Shown piece by piece: positions 49,301-63,280 of a stretch of DNA of 64,000 nt (positions are counted from its first letter, which is position 1; the number at the start of each line of letters is the position of its first letter). Location of the stretch: positions 1,835,874 through 1,899,873 of the forward strand of contig VZSR01001685.1 in the NCBI GenBank assembly GCA_013398615.1. Direction: 5' to 3'. The notes under the pieces were generated by a model. That model was not told where the DNA came from. It saw only the letters and a list, made by a program, of their open reading frames with translations, and searched no databases. The translations under genes and the position numbers were made by a program. This DNA is from Brachypodius melanocephalos (lineage: Eukaryota; Chordata; Aves; Passeriformes; Pycnonotidae).

Positions 49301-52130
49301 AGCACCCAATGCCTTCACCTGACCCATTCAGCAGCTGGAACATGCACAACTGTTGGTTTATTGCACACTTATGCTTAAAAGGTAAAAAAAATCTCCAAAC
49401 ATATATGTATTAGCATGGAATATTAGTAACTGCAATTGTATGTAATTGAGTTTATTTTCACATCCTCTGCAATTTTACTTATAACTTCTAATGATAGGAA
49501 AGATCTTATATCTTGAACGTTCTTTGTTTCAGTAACAATAAAGAAATCCTTTCTTTTTTTTTTCTTTTTGATAGATTAATTTTATTACTGTTAATTGTCT
49601 GTTGCTTTACAATGCTGTGTTTTTTCAGATCTCGAAATTTTTTGCCACTTCCAAAGATTAAAATTTTCAAAGTACTCTTTAGATGCCAGTAAATTGCTGC
49701 TTTTCAAAAAAATATATAACAAATAAAAAAGGTTATAGTTCTGTTTATGTCACTAAAATCAATAAAATACTGGACTGACACGCTATGAAGCTCTTCTCTG
49801 ACCAGAAACAGAATCCATATTTCTGCTATGTTTTCAAACTAGGCATAGCAGATCAAATGTATTCTCTTCATTTCCTGAAAATTATGAATCACAGCAGAGG
49901 ACTTAGAGTGAACATCACTGGGATCAGAAATATCAAAACCATTTTGGGAGTGTTGTCTGCATGATAGATTTTCTTAGATTTTAGGAATTTTTACAGCATT
50001 TTATAGAAGATACAGAAGAGCCATAGAATATGGAGAATTCAGAGGTACATGCATGAGCTATGCTAAATTTAAAGACCACAAAAAGTTAAACCAAGCAAGC
50101 TAGTTGTTTCATCATGTGGTTCTGAATTCTGCTCATATCTTGTCTGTGCTGGATTTGATCGGTTTTGTGCCACTATAATTACATTAACTGCATAAACTGA
50201 TGCACAAAGAGTATTAGAATTATTCACTGTGAGATTGCAATAATGAGTGGCCTTGCCATTTTGCCAAAGTAAAGCACTTAATCTCTTTCAAGTTATATTA
50301 GGTAGAAAATTGAGTATAATGAAATCATACACGAAAATAGAGACCTGTTTGTTACAACCACATGTATGTGTATGAGTTATTTTACCTCTGAATAAGAAGA
50401 GATATGAACACAGCATTTAATTATTCCTAAACTTGATGGGAGAAATATATTTTTTTCTTCTGAAAAAGGTGCGAGACCACTGACAGCTGAACGTTGACGT
50501 ATCTCTAACTTTTGTAGAGTTGTAGTCACAAAACTAATACAAATCCTGAGCATACACAAATAATTTCTGTGGAACAAGTCTTTTACTGTTAATAAGAATC
50601 TCTGAGTTTTCTTAATTCCCCCTTCTTATAATCTAGACATTTAGAAACAACATACAAAAAATATGAGTAATCTTAGCTCAACTTTAACTTTGCAGTCTTT
50701 CAGTTTGGCACAATTCTATCACTTGGAAATTTTTTATGGCAAGTGCAACTGTACTGGGAAGGGAAGGAAACTCTTCAGTGGCAGTGTCATCTGCAGAATG
50801 AAGCACTTAAAGTGCCTCCAAGAGGAATAAATTTGCATTCTGCAAGAGTGAGATGCTGTTTTACTTAAAAAATTTAATGTCTGGAGGAAAACCAGACTTC
50901 AGCTATGCATCTAGAACTGTTAACACTGGATCTGCTTTTCTTTATTAATTTTCTAAATTTTGGAACACAGCTGAAGCATGCCTACACAAATGAAAAAATA
51001 AGTGGCAAATATTTTACAGGTAATAGCAAAGAAACAGAAGCCTAAAAGCCCCACAAATGCTGACAGACCCATGTTGACAGATCATCCCTTCAAGAAACAA
51101 TTTTGCAAATGATCATTCAGGATTTCTAAAGAGGATAGTTTGAGATCAGTGAAGTGACAGTAGGATCAATTCAGTGAAAGGAATCATCAGACTGTCAGCA
51201 TTCAAAAAAAGAAGAAAAAAGTCACACAGAAACAACTAACTAGTTACAGACAAGTAGATTATAAATAATCTTAATTAGCAGGAGTTGAAGTTGAAAACTT
51301 CTGAAATATTCTACTTACAAAACTAATAGCTTTTTTTAGTTTTCCCGTTGCTTTTTCAGTGAGCACATGTTGCTCTCTTTGAAAGAAAAATGTTGATAAC
51401 TATGCAGAATTTGGAAAGCGATAAAACACTGTAACAATGCTCTGGAAAGGTAAAGTATAAAAAAGAAAAGGGAACTGCTGGAAAATAAGTGAGGCACACA
51501 ATATTTATGCTACTATATTAATCCAATAAAATGACCGCATGATGAATACTGAACACAATATTTACTGTACCTGACAAGAAATCATGCCAAACCAAGAAAA
51601 AGTTTGCAGAAACATATACAGATGTTATCTGGTGTGGCTTGAATAGCAGGGGCGACTAAGCAAACTTCAAGGTGCATATGATGGAGTGAATAGGAACAGG
51701 TCACAACCTCTATCAATACTGAATAAATTTTAACAGAACACGAGTCTTAAGACCTCTTGTAGTAAGCTGTTATAAAATCTTTACAGGGGAGCAAAAAGAA
51801 ACTGAACAATTTAATAGAAGAAATAGCTGAAAAGATAGCACCTCTTAGGAGTCCTTGATTTTGATTTTCCTGGAATCCTGCATGGTACACCTGGGACACC
51901 TGCTTTGTTAAAGTCTTGCAGAGTCCTGTTTTTTTCCATCCCAGAAAGAGGACACCAGTTTAGATGGAACTTTGTGTGATGTTATTCTGTTGCACTCATT
52001 AGGCACTGCTGAGCATTCAGAACAACATCTGAAAGCAGGTGGGTTTTTGCAGACCCGTACCTTATGTGGCATCAGAATTGTAAATGTGAGATGAAGCCTG
52101 CTAGAACTTGGAGGACTTTTTGGTTCTGCT

Positions 52131-52188
52131 GGGTTTTTTTGGGTGGTTTTTTTTTGTTTGTTTGTTTTGTTTGTTTTGTTGTTTTTTA
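52131..52188. repeat. T-rich (GTTTT)n low-complexity tract
   Basis: Runs of GTTT and GTTTT with long T stretches. The complement is an A-rich tract of the same kind as that at 21827-21890. Confidence 0.88.
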
Positions 52189-55100
52189 ATCCAACTGAAT
52201 TTAAGACACATATTCTCACTGACCAGGGAGAAGCATTCAGATTTATAAGGATGGGTTTCTCTTTTACTTTAAAGTGTTACCAGTGTCTCAAAATGCAGCA
52301 TAAGAAAATATAAAGTTCAGTCTTTTTGATTTCAGATTGTAATTTCTCTCTGTCTAGTAAATCCCAGTGGAATTATAATTTCAAAGATAAAGTGAAATTA
52401 CAATTTCTCCTTTGGAAGACTCTGGGCCATTATCACCCTTATACTTCATTGCAATCAATGATAAATTTCTTGTTAATATTGATGAATTTAAGTAATTCAG
52501 ATAATTGTAATGTATTTTATTTCTTTTTTTTTTTTGAGATCAAAAATGGCCTAAAAAGAGTTTTGAAAGATATTTCATTTTTCATATCTTATGAAACCAG
52601 TTTTAGCTAGCCTCCTTAAAAGGGACATGACTCTAGAATATGGAAGTAAATCTTTAAAATACTTATGAAAATAATTAATCATTCAAACTATAAGTTTCCA
52701 GCCCTTCTGCAAAGTGCATTATCGCTTATAAATCCCAGTACTTGGTCATACATCACTTTCTAATTAATGTTCTTCTTTTATACTACTTTCCACATTCTCT
52801 TTTTTCTATTGCATCTATTTGTTTTTAATATACAAGTTAATTTTCAAATTATTCTGAAGTCATATATTTTGCAACAGATTGCAAGCTATTTGGTAGATCA
52901 GTTCTGGGTAGAAATATTAACTTTTCATTTAGATATCAAACAAAAATCTGGTGCTTCTGAAGACTTTAAACCTCTCTATCTAAACCTGCAGTGCAATATG
53001 TATATTTGTGAATTGGTTTCTAAAATGAAACACCACGTAATCAAAAAGTGATCTGTGTGTGTCAATTAAATAGTTGTGCTTAAATATTGAAAATCTGTAC
53101 TTCCTCAAATTCTAAATATTGATTGCATGATTTACTCATGTTTAGTCTAGTGATTGCAAATAAAGAAGTTTTATTGAAAAGTAAGTTCAATTCATCTACT
53201 GCTGTGGTGGAATGAAGTCGCACCCTGGGGAATTTTCCCAAAAATTTTAGGTTTTGTTGGTGAGACTTATCATAAAATTTTAAAGGTGGTCACTGCAGAT
53301 CTGTAATGATGCTTCAGAAATCATCCATGTTTTTTGTTTGCTTCTGTCTTTAAACACACCTCCAGTGTGGGCAAGCAGATAAAAAATCAGTTCTTTAAAA
53401 GCATCTCAGGAATTTCTTTGAAGAAAAGTGAGTAACATACAGTAGTAATTTTTTGCAAGTGGCAGTAAATGCAAAGCACAGCAGGAGGCTTTCAAGTATG
53501 GAACTGATGGATGACAAACATGCTACCCTAAAAAAAAGTGTATGTAATGTAAGCTTTAACTTTTTGGAAATGTTGTTGAAAGAAGCTATGTAATAAAAAT
53601 TCTTCACATTGCTATGTGAAAACTAGAAGAAAGCAATTCTTCTGATCCCCAGAATAAAATATAACTGAAATATGTGCTAAGAAATGATAAGCACAGCTAA
53701 AAAATTTAATTAAAGCTCTCAGGAATAAAGAAAAGAGCTGCTGACACAGAAACTGTCATGACAAATTATCTTTTGAGCAATCTTTAAGAACCAGAAAATG
53801 CATAGTTGACTGCAGAAAATGTTTTAAAATTCTTACTGAAGACCATTAGCTAATCTCAGCCAAGATACAAATTTATACTATTCAGCATAAAGTCATGCAT
53901 TCAGAAAAGTTGAAATTTTAAATGATGTGTAAAAAGAAGAGTGTTTCTTTTATAAATGTTTTGCAACTTTTAAGGTTCTTTAAAAAACTTCTGTAAAATC
54001 ATATTTCATGACTATGATATTTACTATCTCCACTAAAGCACTTTGCTGTTTAATTACAAGTTAGTAATCTTAATAATCGTTCTACAAATGGTGTGTCTGT
54101 TTAGTGACAGAACAATTTCAGGAAAGATCAACGACTCCTTTCAAGAACATTCATGTGGCAGTCTATATTTAAGAAAATCAACCAATACTTCAGGTTATGT
54201 TCCAAACTAACACACTGGTTATCTCTACTGTACATATGAATTCAATACTACTGGAAGAAAATATGTTATTTCCATAATTAAGAAGATTAAGAAAAAAAAG
54301 ACCGTATATTCACATATTGAAATCTAATTTTTTGTTGCCTTAGAACTGTTAGTGATTTACCCAAACTCTTACTCCACTAGCGACCTAATAATTTCTAAAT
54401 AATAGATTGAAATAGAAAAGATGCATCTTGCCCATGAAATCATATGTCTAGTTTTTCCTGTTGGAATATTTATAGAATGATGTCAAAATGCCAGTGCTCA
54501 CAGAGGTGGATATTTAGTGCAGACACAAAATCCAAAAGAATATAATGTAAGAAAAAGAACCCTTCAGATAAATAGATAATAATATATATACTGCTGATAT
54601 TGAAGGTAAACAGGATAGCATAAAAATATCTTCATATACTGAACTTTTCCAGGCCTATAAGAAGCAATGTCGCTGATGCTGTGGACATTATAATATTGTC
54701 AGTCACAATGAAAAAAAAATAAAAATGTACTTGAATTATCGGATTACTAAAACTTTTTTCTAGTATTGAAATTTGCTTCTGTGCTGACATTAAATCACTA
54801 ACAGAAAGAGTTTAGCGACTTTGAATGCTTTAAGTGAAAACTTCCTGTGAGAGGGGCTAAATGCAGAGAAGCAGGCTGTTGTTTCAGCAGGTCATTGACC
54901 AAAGACTCTTTGGCTTTCCAGTAAGAGAGAGGACAAACACAATTATACTGTAGTAAGCAACTCACACAGCATGGTGACACTCCTTCTGTTATGTTCCTTT
55001 AAATATTCATAAATATTCATCTTTCACCATCTCCCTACATTCACTTTTGTGTAAGTTCTATTGAACATCAGAAAAAGAAAAATTACTGATAATAAGAACT

Positions 55101-58100
55101 TTTTACAGACATATGCATGCAAACAACACAGTAGTATCTTGTTAAATACCCACTCAAAATAGCCTGCATTTTTGAATTTTAGAACTCTCAAACAACAAAA
55201 AAAATTCCACTAACTTATTTCTCAGTTTGAAAAATCGGTAAGTGAAAGATTTCAAAGAGATCAGCAACTTAAATAAGAAACTTTCTAATTAAATTAAAAA
55301 TATAGAATAATTTAAAAATAATCAAAAGTTACCATTAAATATCCTTACTTGATTTCTTAATTGAATTAAAGACCTGGGAAAATGGGTTTTTCTATCTACA
55401 TCTGAGAAAAAATTTCTCATAGACTTTATGAATGAAAAGAAGTCATTCCAGATTGTAATAAATATGCCATAAGATAAATTCATTGCTGATGTCAGTTCAG
55501 AAAACACATTCAATTTGAGAATGAAGGACATGGAAAATATATGCCATTAAGAGCTTGAATTACCTGGAACACTGATTCTAAAGCTATAGAGAAACAATAT
55601 TAGTATTTCCTTATTTTGCAGAAGCTAACAGCATGAGGATGCTGTACAATTTGTCTTTTGTCTGGAATTTTTAAACTGGTAGAAGCAGTATGCTAGATCT
55701 TGTCTCTACAAAACTGTTATATATCATTCAATACTGTTTTCCCATGCTCATTTTGCACAAGACAATGTAATAGTTCATGTACATTGAAATAGAATCCTTG
55801 TGATTCCTGGCTGCCACTTTGGTATAGCAAAAATGTGAATAATTTAAGCTCTAAATTAGAGGAGGGTTTGCTATGGTGCTCGAAGTTTAGAATGAATCAA
55901 TCCCCCTGAAGTGAGTCATTTCCCAAGACCCACTGGTTCAGAGCTCTTTAAATTGTCAACTCCAGTATGAAAAATGGGTATATCCATTAAAAAAACCCAA
56001 CCAAACAAGAAAACCCCACCAACCTTATATCCTTTCAAGTTACTTAATATCTCCACTGCAGAGGCAACAGCATCAAATGCAATTCTTCACACTCTTTTGC
56101 TAAGGGGAAAAAAATCCTTTTTGGGACTGAACTTTCAAATAAAATTTCCACTTTTAGTTTGATGCAAGCATGAAAGTTAAGCAATGTTGCTGATGTTACA
56201 ATGTATTCATTTGTAGCCATAATTTACAGCTCCTGCAGGATATAACACTGTAACATGCATGCCAATCATACTTTACATCTTTCAGATTTCCCTGTTCCAA
56301 GTCCCAAGTATCCAGCTGTATGTAATTGAAATCTTCACCTTTTGTCACTCCCTGAATCTGCTTAAATACATTTTTATTTTTAAAAGAATGCATTATTGAA
56401 ATTATTACTACAATATTTATTCTAAAGATTTGTTGCTTAATGCTGTTGGTGAATGAATCAATTATATATTTTTAATTAATTTTTTAAAATTTCTTCTGTA
56501 TGTAAAAATGTCTAAATATGGTCTAACCCTCATTTAAAGCTTTTATGTATTAAACACAAAAAAAATGGAAAAGAAAGCAAACTCAAGGTAATTAGTGTCT
56601 GAATATCGGCTGAATATTTGATGGCTATTCGGGACAGCAAGTTCTCAGTGAAAAAAGGTTAAACTACATCAAATAAGAATACTGCCCCTGTAAGCATCTG
56701 AATAATTCATTTTTCATATAGTCTGAAACCTGAAACCTTATTCCCATGCATCAAATTTCATTTTAAGAAATGAAAATTTTATATATTCTTTTCAAACTGG
56801 TCTTCCGTGGAAATAACTCATACACTTTCAAGAACTGAGTTACAGTGGATAGCTACCTCGTGAGATCACAGACTGGAGGTTAGGAAGTCCCTTGATACAG
56901 AAAAACCACTTGCTTTATTTCTTTCAATCCTATATAAAGGAAAAGTTATTTTTATTCAGTAAAGATGGAGATATTGATCAGTTTAGTCAGATACATCATC
57001 CTGAAATATTAAGTCTGCCTTCTCCTCCTCCCTTACTCTTGGAAAACATACTGTTACTGGCAGAAAGACATCCATTTGGGGTGGATAGAAGTGGTAAGAA
57101 CTTCAGAATTTATTCTCCACTGAGGACAAGAAAAAAATGTGCATCATGCCACTGTGTATCATGCCAAGCCCAGTCCTGCTGACCTTTGCCCATCTCAGCC
57201 TGTGGATGTCAGAGGGGGAGCACTGTGCACACAGAACAGAACCTGCCTCAAAACCCTGCACAGGTTCTCTGCAGCTGGAAGAATAAGTTCTTGCGAATAT
57301 TACGTTACCTCATGATTCAGGACTGATGGACACCGGGTAGACTGAAAAGCTATGAAGAAGCATTTTGCTTCAAAACTCTTATCAAGTGTCCAGTGCAGGA
57401 AATCGATTTCTGCAGGCTTTATCAGAATATTCCACGTTTTAACAAGGAAGGCAAAAGGTATGCATCTGACATACTGGAGGCGATGTAAGAAAGTTTTTGT
57501 GAAATACTAATTGTATTCAAACTGGTTTTGTCCTAAAAAATTGAACCCATTTAGTTTTATAAGCAAAAAACATTTATGCTGTTACACAGTGGGACATGAA
57601 ACTTGGAGTCAGTGGTCACTCTAGGGCGAGCCAAAACAAATATGAAAGGAAAATTAAAAAGGCATATAAGAAACACTGTGAGGGCACCCCAGAATGTTTT
57701 TAATATATATTTCTAAACCAAGAAGAAAGTTTGGACAGTACAAGGTTTGGATTAGTGCAGCATACAATCATACTTTGGAACACTGACTTCAGGGACTATT
57801 ATAGAAAGATGACAAAGTTATCTGCCAGTTACAGTTTAAATCTCTTTGCTACAGACATGAATACAGTCTAATGATACATATGGTCTGAATAATATTTGCT
57901 TTTCTTCATTCATATTAATTTGAAGCTTACAGAACCTTGAGAAAGGTAATACAAACCAACTCAGAACAAAAGATAAAAATCATGGGCTTTACTGTATGAA
58001 GAAATCGGTAAGACCACCCCTGGAACAGGTCAATGTTCCTTGGTAAGCTGTCTAACAGCAGGAGTCAGCCAGTGCATATCAAAAGGGCATAGGAGATGGA

Positions 58101-58236
58101 GGAGTTACTGGTTATGATGCTTTGCATGTTTCATCAATTTGCCTTTGGCCATAGAGCAGATGTGCACTCTGAGCAGTAGCTGTTAAAATATATCATGGAG
58201 ATGACCCTACTGAATGTAATGTTCATCTCTCTGCAG

Positions 58237-58266
58237 AGCCAGCTACTGAGATTCCAGCTCTACAAG
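58237..58266 (+). other. Possible 30-base microexon (hypothetical)
   Basis: An acceptor-like TTCATCTCTCTGCAG ends at 58236 and a strong donor-like AAG|GTGAGAAT follows at 58267. The 30 bases between keep frame and can read SQLLRFQLYK. No neighbouring exon could be identified, and splice-like words arise by chance in long introns. Confidence 0.12.
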
Positions 58267-60730
58267 GTGAGAATAAGGCATAGCCCAGGAAAAGCAGAAG
58301 TGCTGCCAGATGCAATAAACCAACTTCAGAGCACCACACAGATGACACTTTGGAACAGACACTTACATGGTGCTGTATCTTTGCTTCTAGGTCTAGGGAG
58401 CAGCTGAGACCCAACTGTGGAGAATGAGACACTATGGAGAGCAAAATATCTCATGTTGTAGTGATTGTACAGATTACAAGGAATCAGGTCAAAAATCAGA
58501 TGTGAAGGAAAGTTGGAATTGCATTTACAAGTAAGGAAAGATTAATTCTATTATATGCCATTAAAAAAATTTCAGCTGTAGAAACAATTCAGATTTGCAG
58601 AGAGTTAATGACAATAAAAGACAACGTTCTTTTGCATTAGTACTCAGGAAGTATTCAATGATTCTTCTTTCTGCCCTTCCGGTGTCTAGAAAAGTATGAA
58701 TGAGACTATAATAATATAGTAAGGAAATACTTTAATACACTGTATGAGTCCCTTTGATACCTTGTTTTCCAACAATAACTTTGTGAAATGAAGCCTTGGC
58801 CTGGTGGAAAGGTTCTTCATGAAACACAAAGCTCATAAATCTTGTAATAACATATTTAGGAAAGGAATTTGCAAGAAAGGGTTATCCACAAAACTCTAAC
58901 ATGTAAATGGTGATAGTGTATCATCACATCTATTACTTAAAAAAAATTATCAACCAAGAAAATTTATAGGTGAGATGGTTTATTCTTCATTATTCTCTGC
59001 CTCCCTTATTCTCCTCATAGTTACTCAGTAATATGCAATTTAAACAGTAATAAGCAATTTTTTTCCAGAGAATTTTATATGATGGATTTCAGTCTACTAA
59101 AACCACTTAACCTCCAGTGATTTAGTTATATGCTGAGTTGTTATATCTTTGTAGAAATAACCAAAATGTAATGTCTTATTAAGAGAAATTATGAGCAATT
59201 AATTAAAAAATCCCTTAATAATAATGAACCTCATTTCATCAGGTTCCCCACTTCAGCTACAGTGTTATTGATTTAGAATACTGGTGCTATGGTTTTATCC
59301 ATGTATTGCCATGGAAGACTTGGAATAGTTAATGTCACAATTAGAGGAATACAAAAATGTTCTGATAATTTGAAGAGAAATATTGTTGTAAAGTGACTGG
59401 CAATGTGATGGCCAAGAATCATTAACAATCTGGTGCTTATTTTTGAACAGGTGTACAATTTAATTATCAAAGCCAGTGGGCAATATTAATGCCAATTTTA
59501 GAGATGCAAAATACTGCTGAAGGTTCTGAGCCAAAGAGCAAATAAATATCTCATTTCAGTCAGACAATCTAGGATAATCAGGAGTAGTCAACAGTGCTGT
59601 GGAAAATACTGCAGGCAAGAAATAAAAATGGTACTTCAAGTCTTTGTAGCAAAAATAGGCAGTACTTAGCATACAGACACATTCCTGCCAAAGTATTTTG
59701 CCCTTCATTAGCTCCTGAGACAAATCCAGATCTCATGCAGAATTACAAGGGACAAGATCTAAGCAGATAAGATCTGCATAAGCACTTCATGCTATTATTT
59801 GGATTATTTTCCATGTTTATGTAATCGTTATAAGTCACAAGCTTCTAGAAATTTTGGCTAAAAATAGTTTATCCAAGAAAATATATAGGATCTAGATGAT
59901 GGAATTTGCTTAGTGTCTTAGAGAAAAAAAATTCCAGATGCTGGAATGAAAGAGCTCTTACTTGCAAACCCCATGATTTGTTTACAAATACCATTACATT
60001 GTAAAGAAAATTATTTTTAGTTAACACTTTTTGAAAATTTCTGGTAGAAGTAATATTAGTAGCTCTGTATATTATTTATACCAGAAAGAAGTGCTACTAA
60101 TAAGGGAATAACCTGTTCAAATTATTTCCTCTAGAAATTAAAATCTTATTCCAAGAAATTCTTCCATCTTAAATTTTTAAGGTTCTTTCAAATTTCTAAT
60201 TTATGTTGTTCATAATACATCAAATATTTTTGTACACATTTTAATAAGTTATTTTTAAAAATTACGCTCTCCAGTCTAGTTTCATATACCAAAGTCAAAC
60301 CCATCATTTTTACACAGAGTGGTTTTCTTAAATATAAGTCTTAGTCATGTTCGCAGTCTAAAACTAAATCTTTATCTAATGGATCTCAAATTTATATTTG
60401 AAAGCCTCACTGGAGTTTTGGAGATTAAATAACACGAAACGTTTCCCTTTTGCATTTCTGCTTAACAAAAAATATACATCCTCTGGCTTCTATGGGCAAG
60501 ACACATGGCATTCATAAGGCCCAGGCAAGGTGTAATAAATTTAAATGCCCAACCCTTTATCCAGACAATATGGTCACTGTTCTGAGGTGTGCATGAGCTT
60601 TACATAAACAGGGATAACTCAGCTGAATTAGGTACTCTGTGGTCTATAATCTGATTTCCCTTTTGCCATCATAGTTGAAAAACAACCAGTACTGAAGCTG
60701 GTAATCCATGGTATTAAAAAAAATAAAACT

Positions 60731-60831
60731 GAAAAGAGGGAAAGACAGAGTGGGGAAGAGAAAGAAAGAGTGAGGTGAGGAGAGTGATGGGAGGGAAGAG
60801 AGCTTGAGGGGAGGAGAGTTTGAGAGATAGG
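60731..60831 (+). repeat. Polypurine (GA-rich) tract
   Basis: About 100 bases made almost wholly of G and A on the plus strand, with few interruptions. The 95-codon minus-strand frame across it is Ser, Phe, Pro and Leu rich by composition. Confidence 0.85.
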
Positions 60832-61346
60832 AATGAACTAATAATATTTCTCTCTTAGCAGCTCTCTGGTTTTGTATTCTTGCCTTGATCTGGCTGAATT
60901 GGGATTTTTCAACTCTCAGGACACACTGCAAAAGAAAATTCCCCCTAAATGTTCAGCAATGGTATCTTTGTTGTGAATTAATATGGCTGGTGTGAAATCT
61001 ACTGCATCATTGCTATTCTTAATTTTTAAAATTAAAAATATTTGTAAGTAGGTAAATAGTTGTTTCTACATGATTGCACACCGATCAATTAAACAAATCC
61101 TTTCCGTACATGATATTGTCACCAAAATGTTCCTAGAGAATATGATAGAAGACAGCTGTCAGGTTAAAGATCAAATTATTTTTATAAGTTTGTCAAGGGT
61201 TTTATTATCTTAAATTGCTTTTCTAAAGACCTGCAAATTTCCTACATTCTTGAAAGATTGTTTGCAATCTCTACCTAATAAAGTGCACTCACATAATCCT
61301 TACCTACAGAAAGCACCTCCTTTAAATCACAGAGAGAAAAAGATAC

Positions 61347-61450
61347 ATCACAGAACCGCATAAGGCAGGAAGAATTTTAAAGAACAACCAGTTTCATCTT
61401 CTCTGCCCTCGGCAGAGACACCTTCCAGTAAGACCAGGTTGTTCAGGGAA
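61347..61450 (-). mobile_element. Small CR1 LINE 3' fragment (minus strand)
   Basis: The plus strand reads ATCACAGAACCGCATAAGGC, then GGCAGAGACACCTTCCAGTA and AGACCAGGTTGTTCAG. These are diverged versions of the complement of the CR1 3' terminus (TCACAGAATGG...GGCAGGGACACCTTCCACTAGACCAGG). Only about 100 bases remain. It is more diverged than the other tails. Confidence 0.72.
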
Positions 61451-62599
61451 CAGAGATTTAGTGACAGGTTTACCTTTATCCCATTCAGACAAGCATGGTC
61501 AAGGGAATCACTTAAAAGTAAAATGAGAGAAAAAAAGTATTATACCAAGGTGACAATGAGAGTTAGCCTTCTGTTCTCTCCTGACCACTCAGTTTGCATC
61601 AAGGAAGGTTAGGGATGGTGCCATCATCGATGCATATCAGCTTCTGTGAATATGTACTCTTCATGGTCATATACATATATCAGTTCCTTGTATATTCAGA
61701 TCACTTCTTGTCTAACATTGAATATTATTTATATAAGGACACAGGAGATATATTAGTTTTAGGAAACTTGGAGAATATTAGTTTTAGAAATCTTCGAAAG
61801 CTATTTCACAATCTAACGTGGCATCATGGCCTATGTTTTTGTATAATTGTGAAATTTCAACCCCAGTTTGCTCTCATATTTCAGAAAATAGACTGTTCTT
61901 TTAAATAATTTTTTGAACTACTAAGAAATGGACTTCAAGCAACTACACTCTGATTGACTAATAAACTTAAGATAGAAAGCCTTTCTAATATCATTTTTAA
62001 AAAATAAAATTTAATATGCTATAGTTGTGCCACTAATTGCTCTTTATACAAAACTGTGTTTTATTTAAAAAACCAGGAAAACTCAGCTACTAGACATTAT
62101 GGATAAATTGGTTTGTTTTTATTATTGTTGACTTGCTTTTTTTTTTAATAGAAATAGACTGCGGCCACTAAGTCTTAAGAGTTCAATCAAAATTTGATCA
62201 CAAACCAAGAAAACTTGCTTTGTATTATCTCAATTATTGAAAGCCTTGGCTGCAGTGATCAGAAGAGTGTGGACTTTGGGATCCTTATGAACGCTGAAGG
62301 TTATTTCTAAGACAAAATTTCTGGGCTTAGAAGAGAAAACTTCAGCTTGTGCAGAATTCATTTGGGAGGGATTCTGCAGGAAGCTTCCATGGAGAATAAA
62401 GGAGTTACTGGGTACTGAAAGCTTTTCAGGAGCACTTTTCTGGAAGCATAAAAACAGTTCATCCTCTTTAAGGTAAGGGAAAGCAGGAAAAGCAAGACAC
62501 TCCCTTGGCTTAACTGCAATCATCTGAGTCTGCTCAAATGCAAAAAAAGAACCATGCCAGAGATGATAAAGTGCACAAAAACATTTTGAGAACTACGAG
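61451..62599. other. AT-rich single-copy sequence, no gene supported
   Basis: Nothing supported. A 97-codon minus-strand frame (62230-62523) has more even amino-acid use than most here, but no motif I recognise and no evident splice context. Confidence 0.5.
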
Positions 62600-63280
62600 G
62601 ACATTACCAGGGTATGCAGAGATGGAGTTAGAAATGCAACCCCTCAGCTCAAATTGAAATTGGCCAGAGAAGTCAAAAAATACAAGAAAGGTTCTTTAGG
62701 TATGTAAATAACAATCAAAATCAGAAGGAAAATATTAACCTGATGTCAAAAAGGAGCTCTAGAAAGGTGGATGTCCTCAACAATCTCTTTGCCTCTGCCT
62801 GTTGGCTTCGTGGCTTTGGGAACAAAAGTCCAGGCTGATGAAAACACAGAGCCACTGTCAGTGAAGAATGGTTTCGTGTGAAGGACTACATGAGCAGGGC
62901 TCCTAGAAACTGATGAGCCCTGACTCTGTCTACTCAAGGGTGTTAAGGGAGCTGGCTGACACAATTGCCAGGCCACTCTCCACAATCTTTGAGAGGTCAA
63001 GGAGGTTAGGGGATGTCCTAGAAGAATAGGAGGCTAGTGTCATTGACAAGAATGTCTCGAAAGAGGATCCGGGGAATTACAGATCCATCAAGCTTGCTTC
63101 ATCCCAGGGACAGTTATGGGATGAATGCTCCTGGAAGTTCTCAAAAGTCAGATGAAGCAGGGGATTGGGAAAAGCCAGCATAGGTTCACCAAGGGCAAAT
63201 CGTGCTTGTCAGACTCAGTCTCCTGCTACAACAATTTAACCTGTTTGGTTCATGTAGGGTGAGTAGTGGACGTTGTCTAC
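62600..63280 (+). mobile_element. CR1 LINE ORF2 middle fragment (linker and start of RT domain)
   Basis: The order of CR1 ORF2 is clear despite frameshifts. CRDGVRNATPQLKLKLAREV (near 62613-62675) matches the RDGIRKAKAQLELxLARDV region. Next come the GVLRELADTIARPLSTIFER-type region (about 62940-62995), DPGNYRSIKLA (about 63067-63100) for DPGNYRPVSLT, FTKGKSCL (about 63187-63210), and VDVVY (about 63268-63282). It stops just before motif A, so the active-site part and the 3' end are absent. It is a copy truncated at both ends and probably old. Confidence 0.85.

Larger units (their letters stand above)
49301..61346. other. AT-rich single-copy sequence, no gene supported
   Basis: Twelve kilobases with no supported gene. 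A G-T simple repeat (52131-52188) and a purine-rich tract (60731-60831) lie within. At 58.2 kb a short stretch has well-placed splice signals around a 30-base potential exon. Slightly GC-richer parts at 57.13-57.28 and 58.0-58.45 kb were not recognised. Open frames (up to 103 codons) show biased AT-rich composition and no motif. Confidence 0.5.

Noticed and set aside
51860..52140. Block considered as another LTR (minus strand)
   Set aside because: No TATA or polyadenylation signals at LTR spacing and no terminal TG...CA pair could be supported.
62230..62523. 97-codon minus-strand frame with fairly even amino-acid use
   Set aside because: No recognisable domain, no convincing splice sites, and it lies next to a CR1 fragment. 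Not enough to call a gene.
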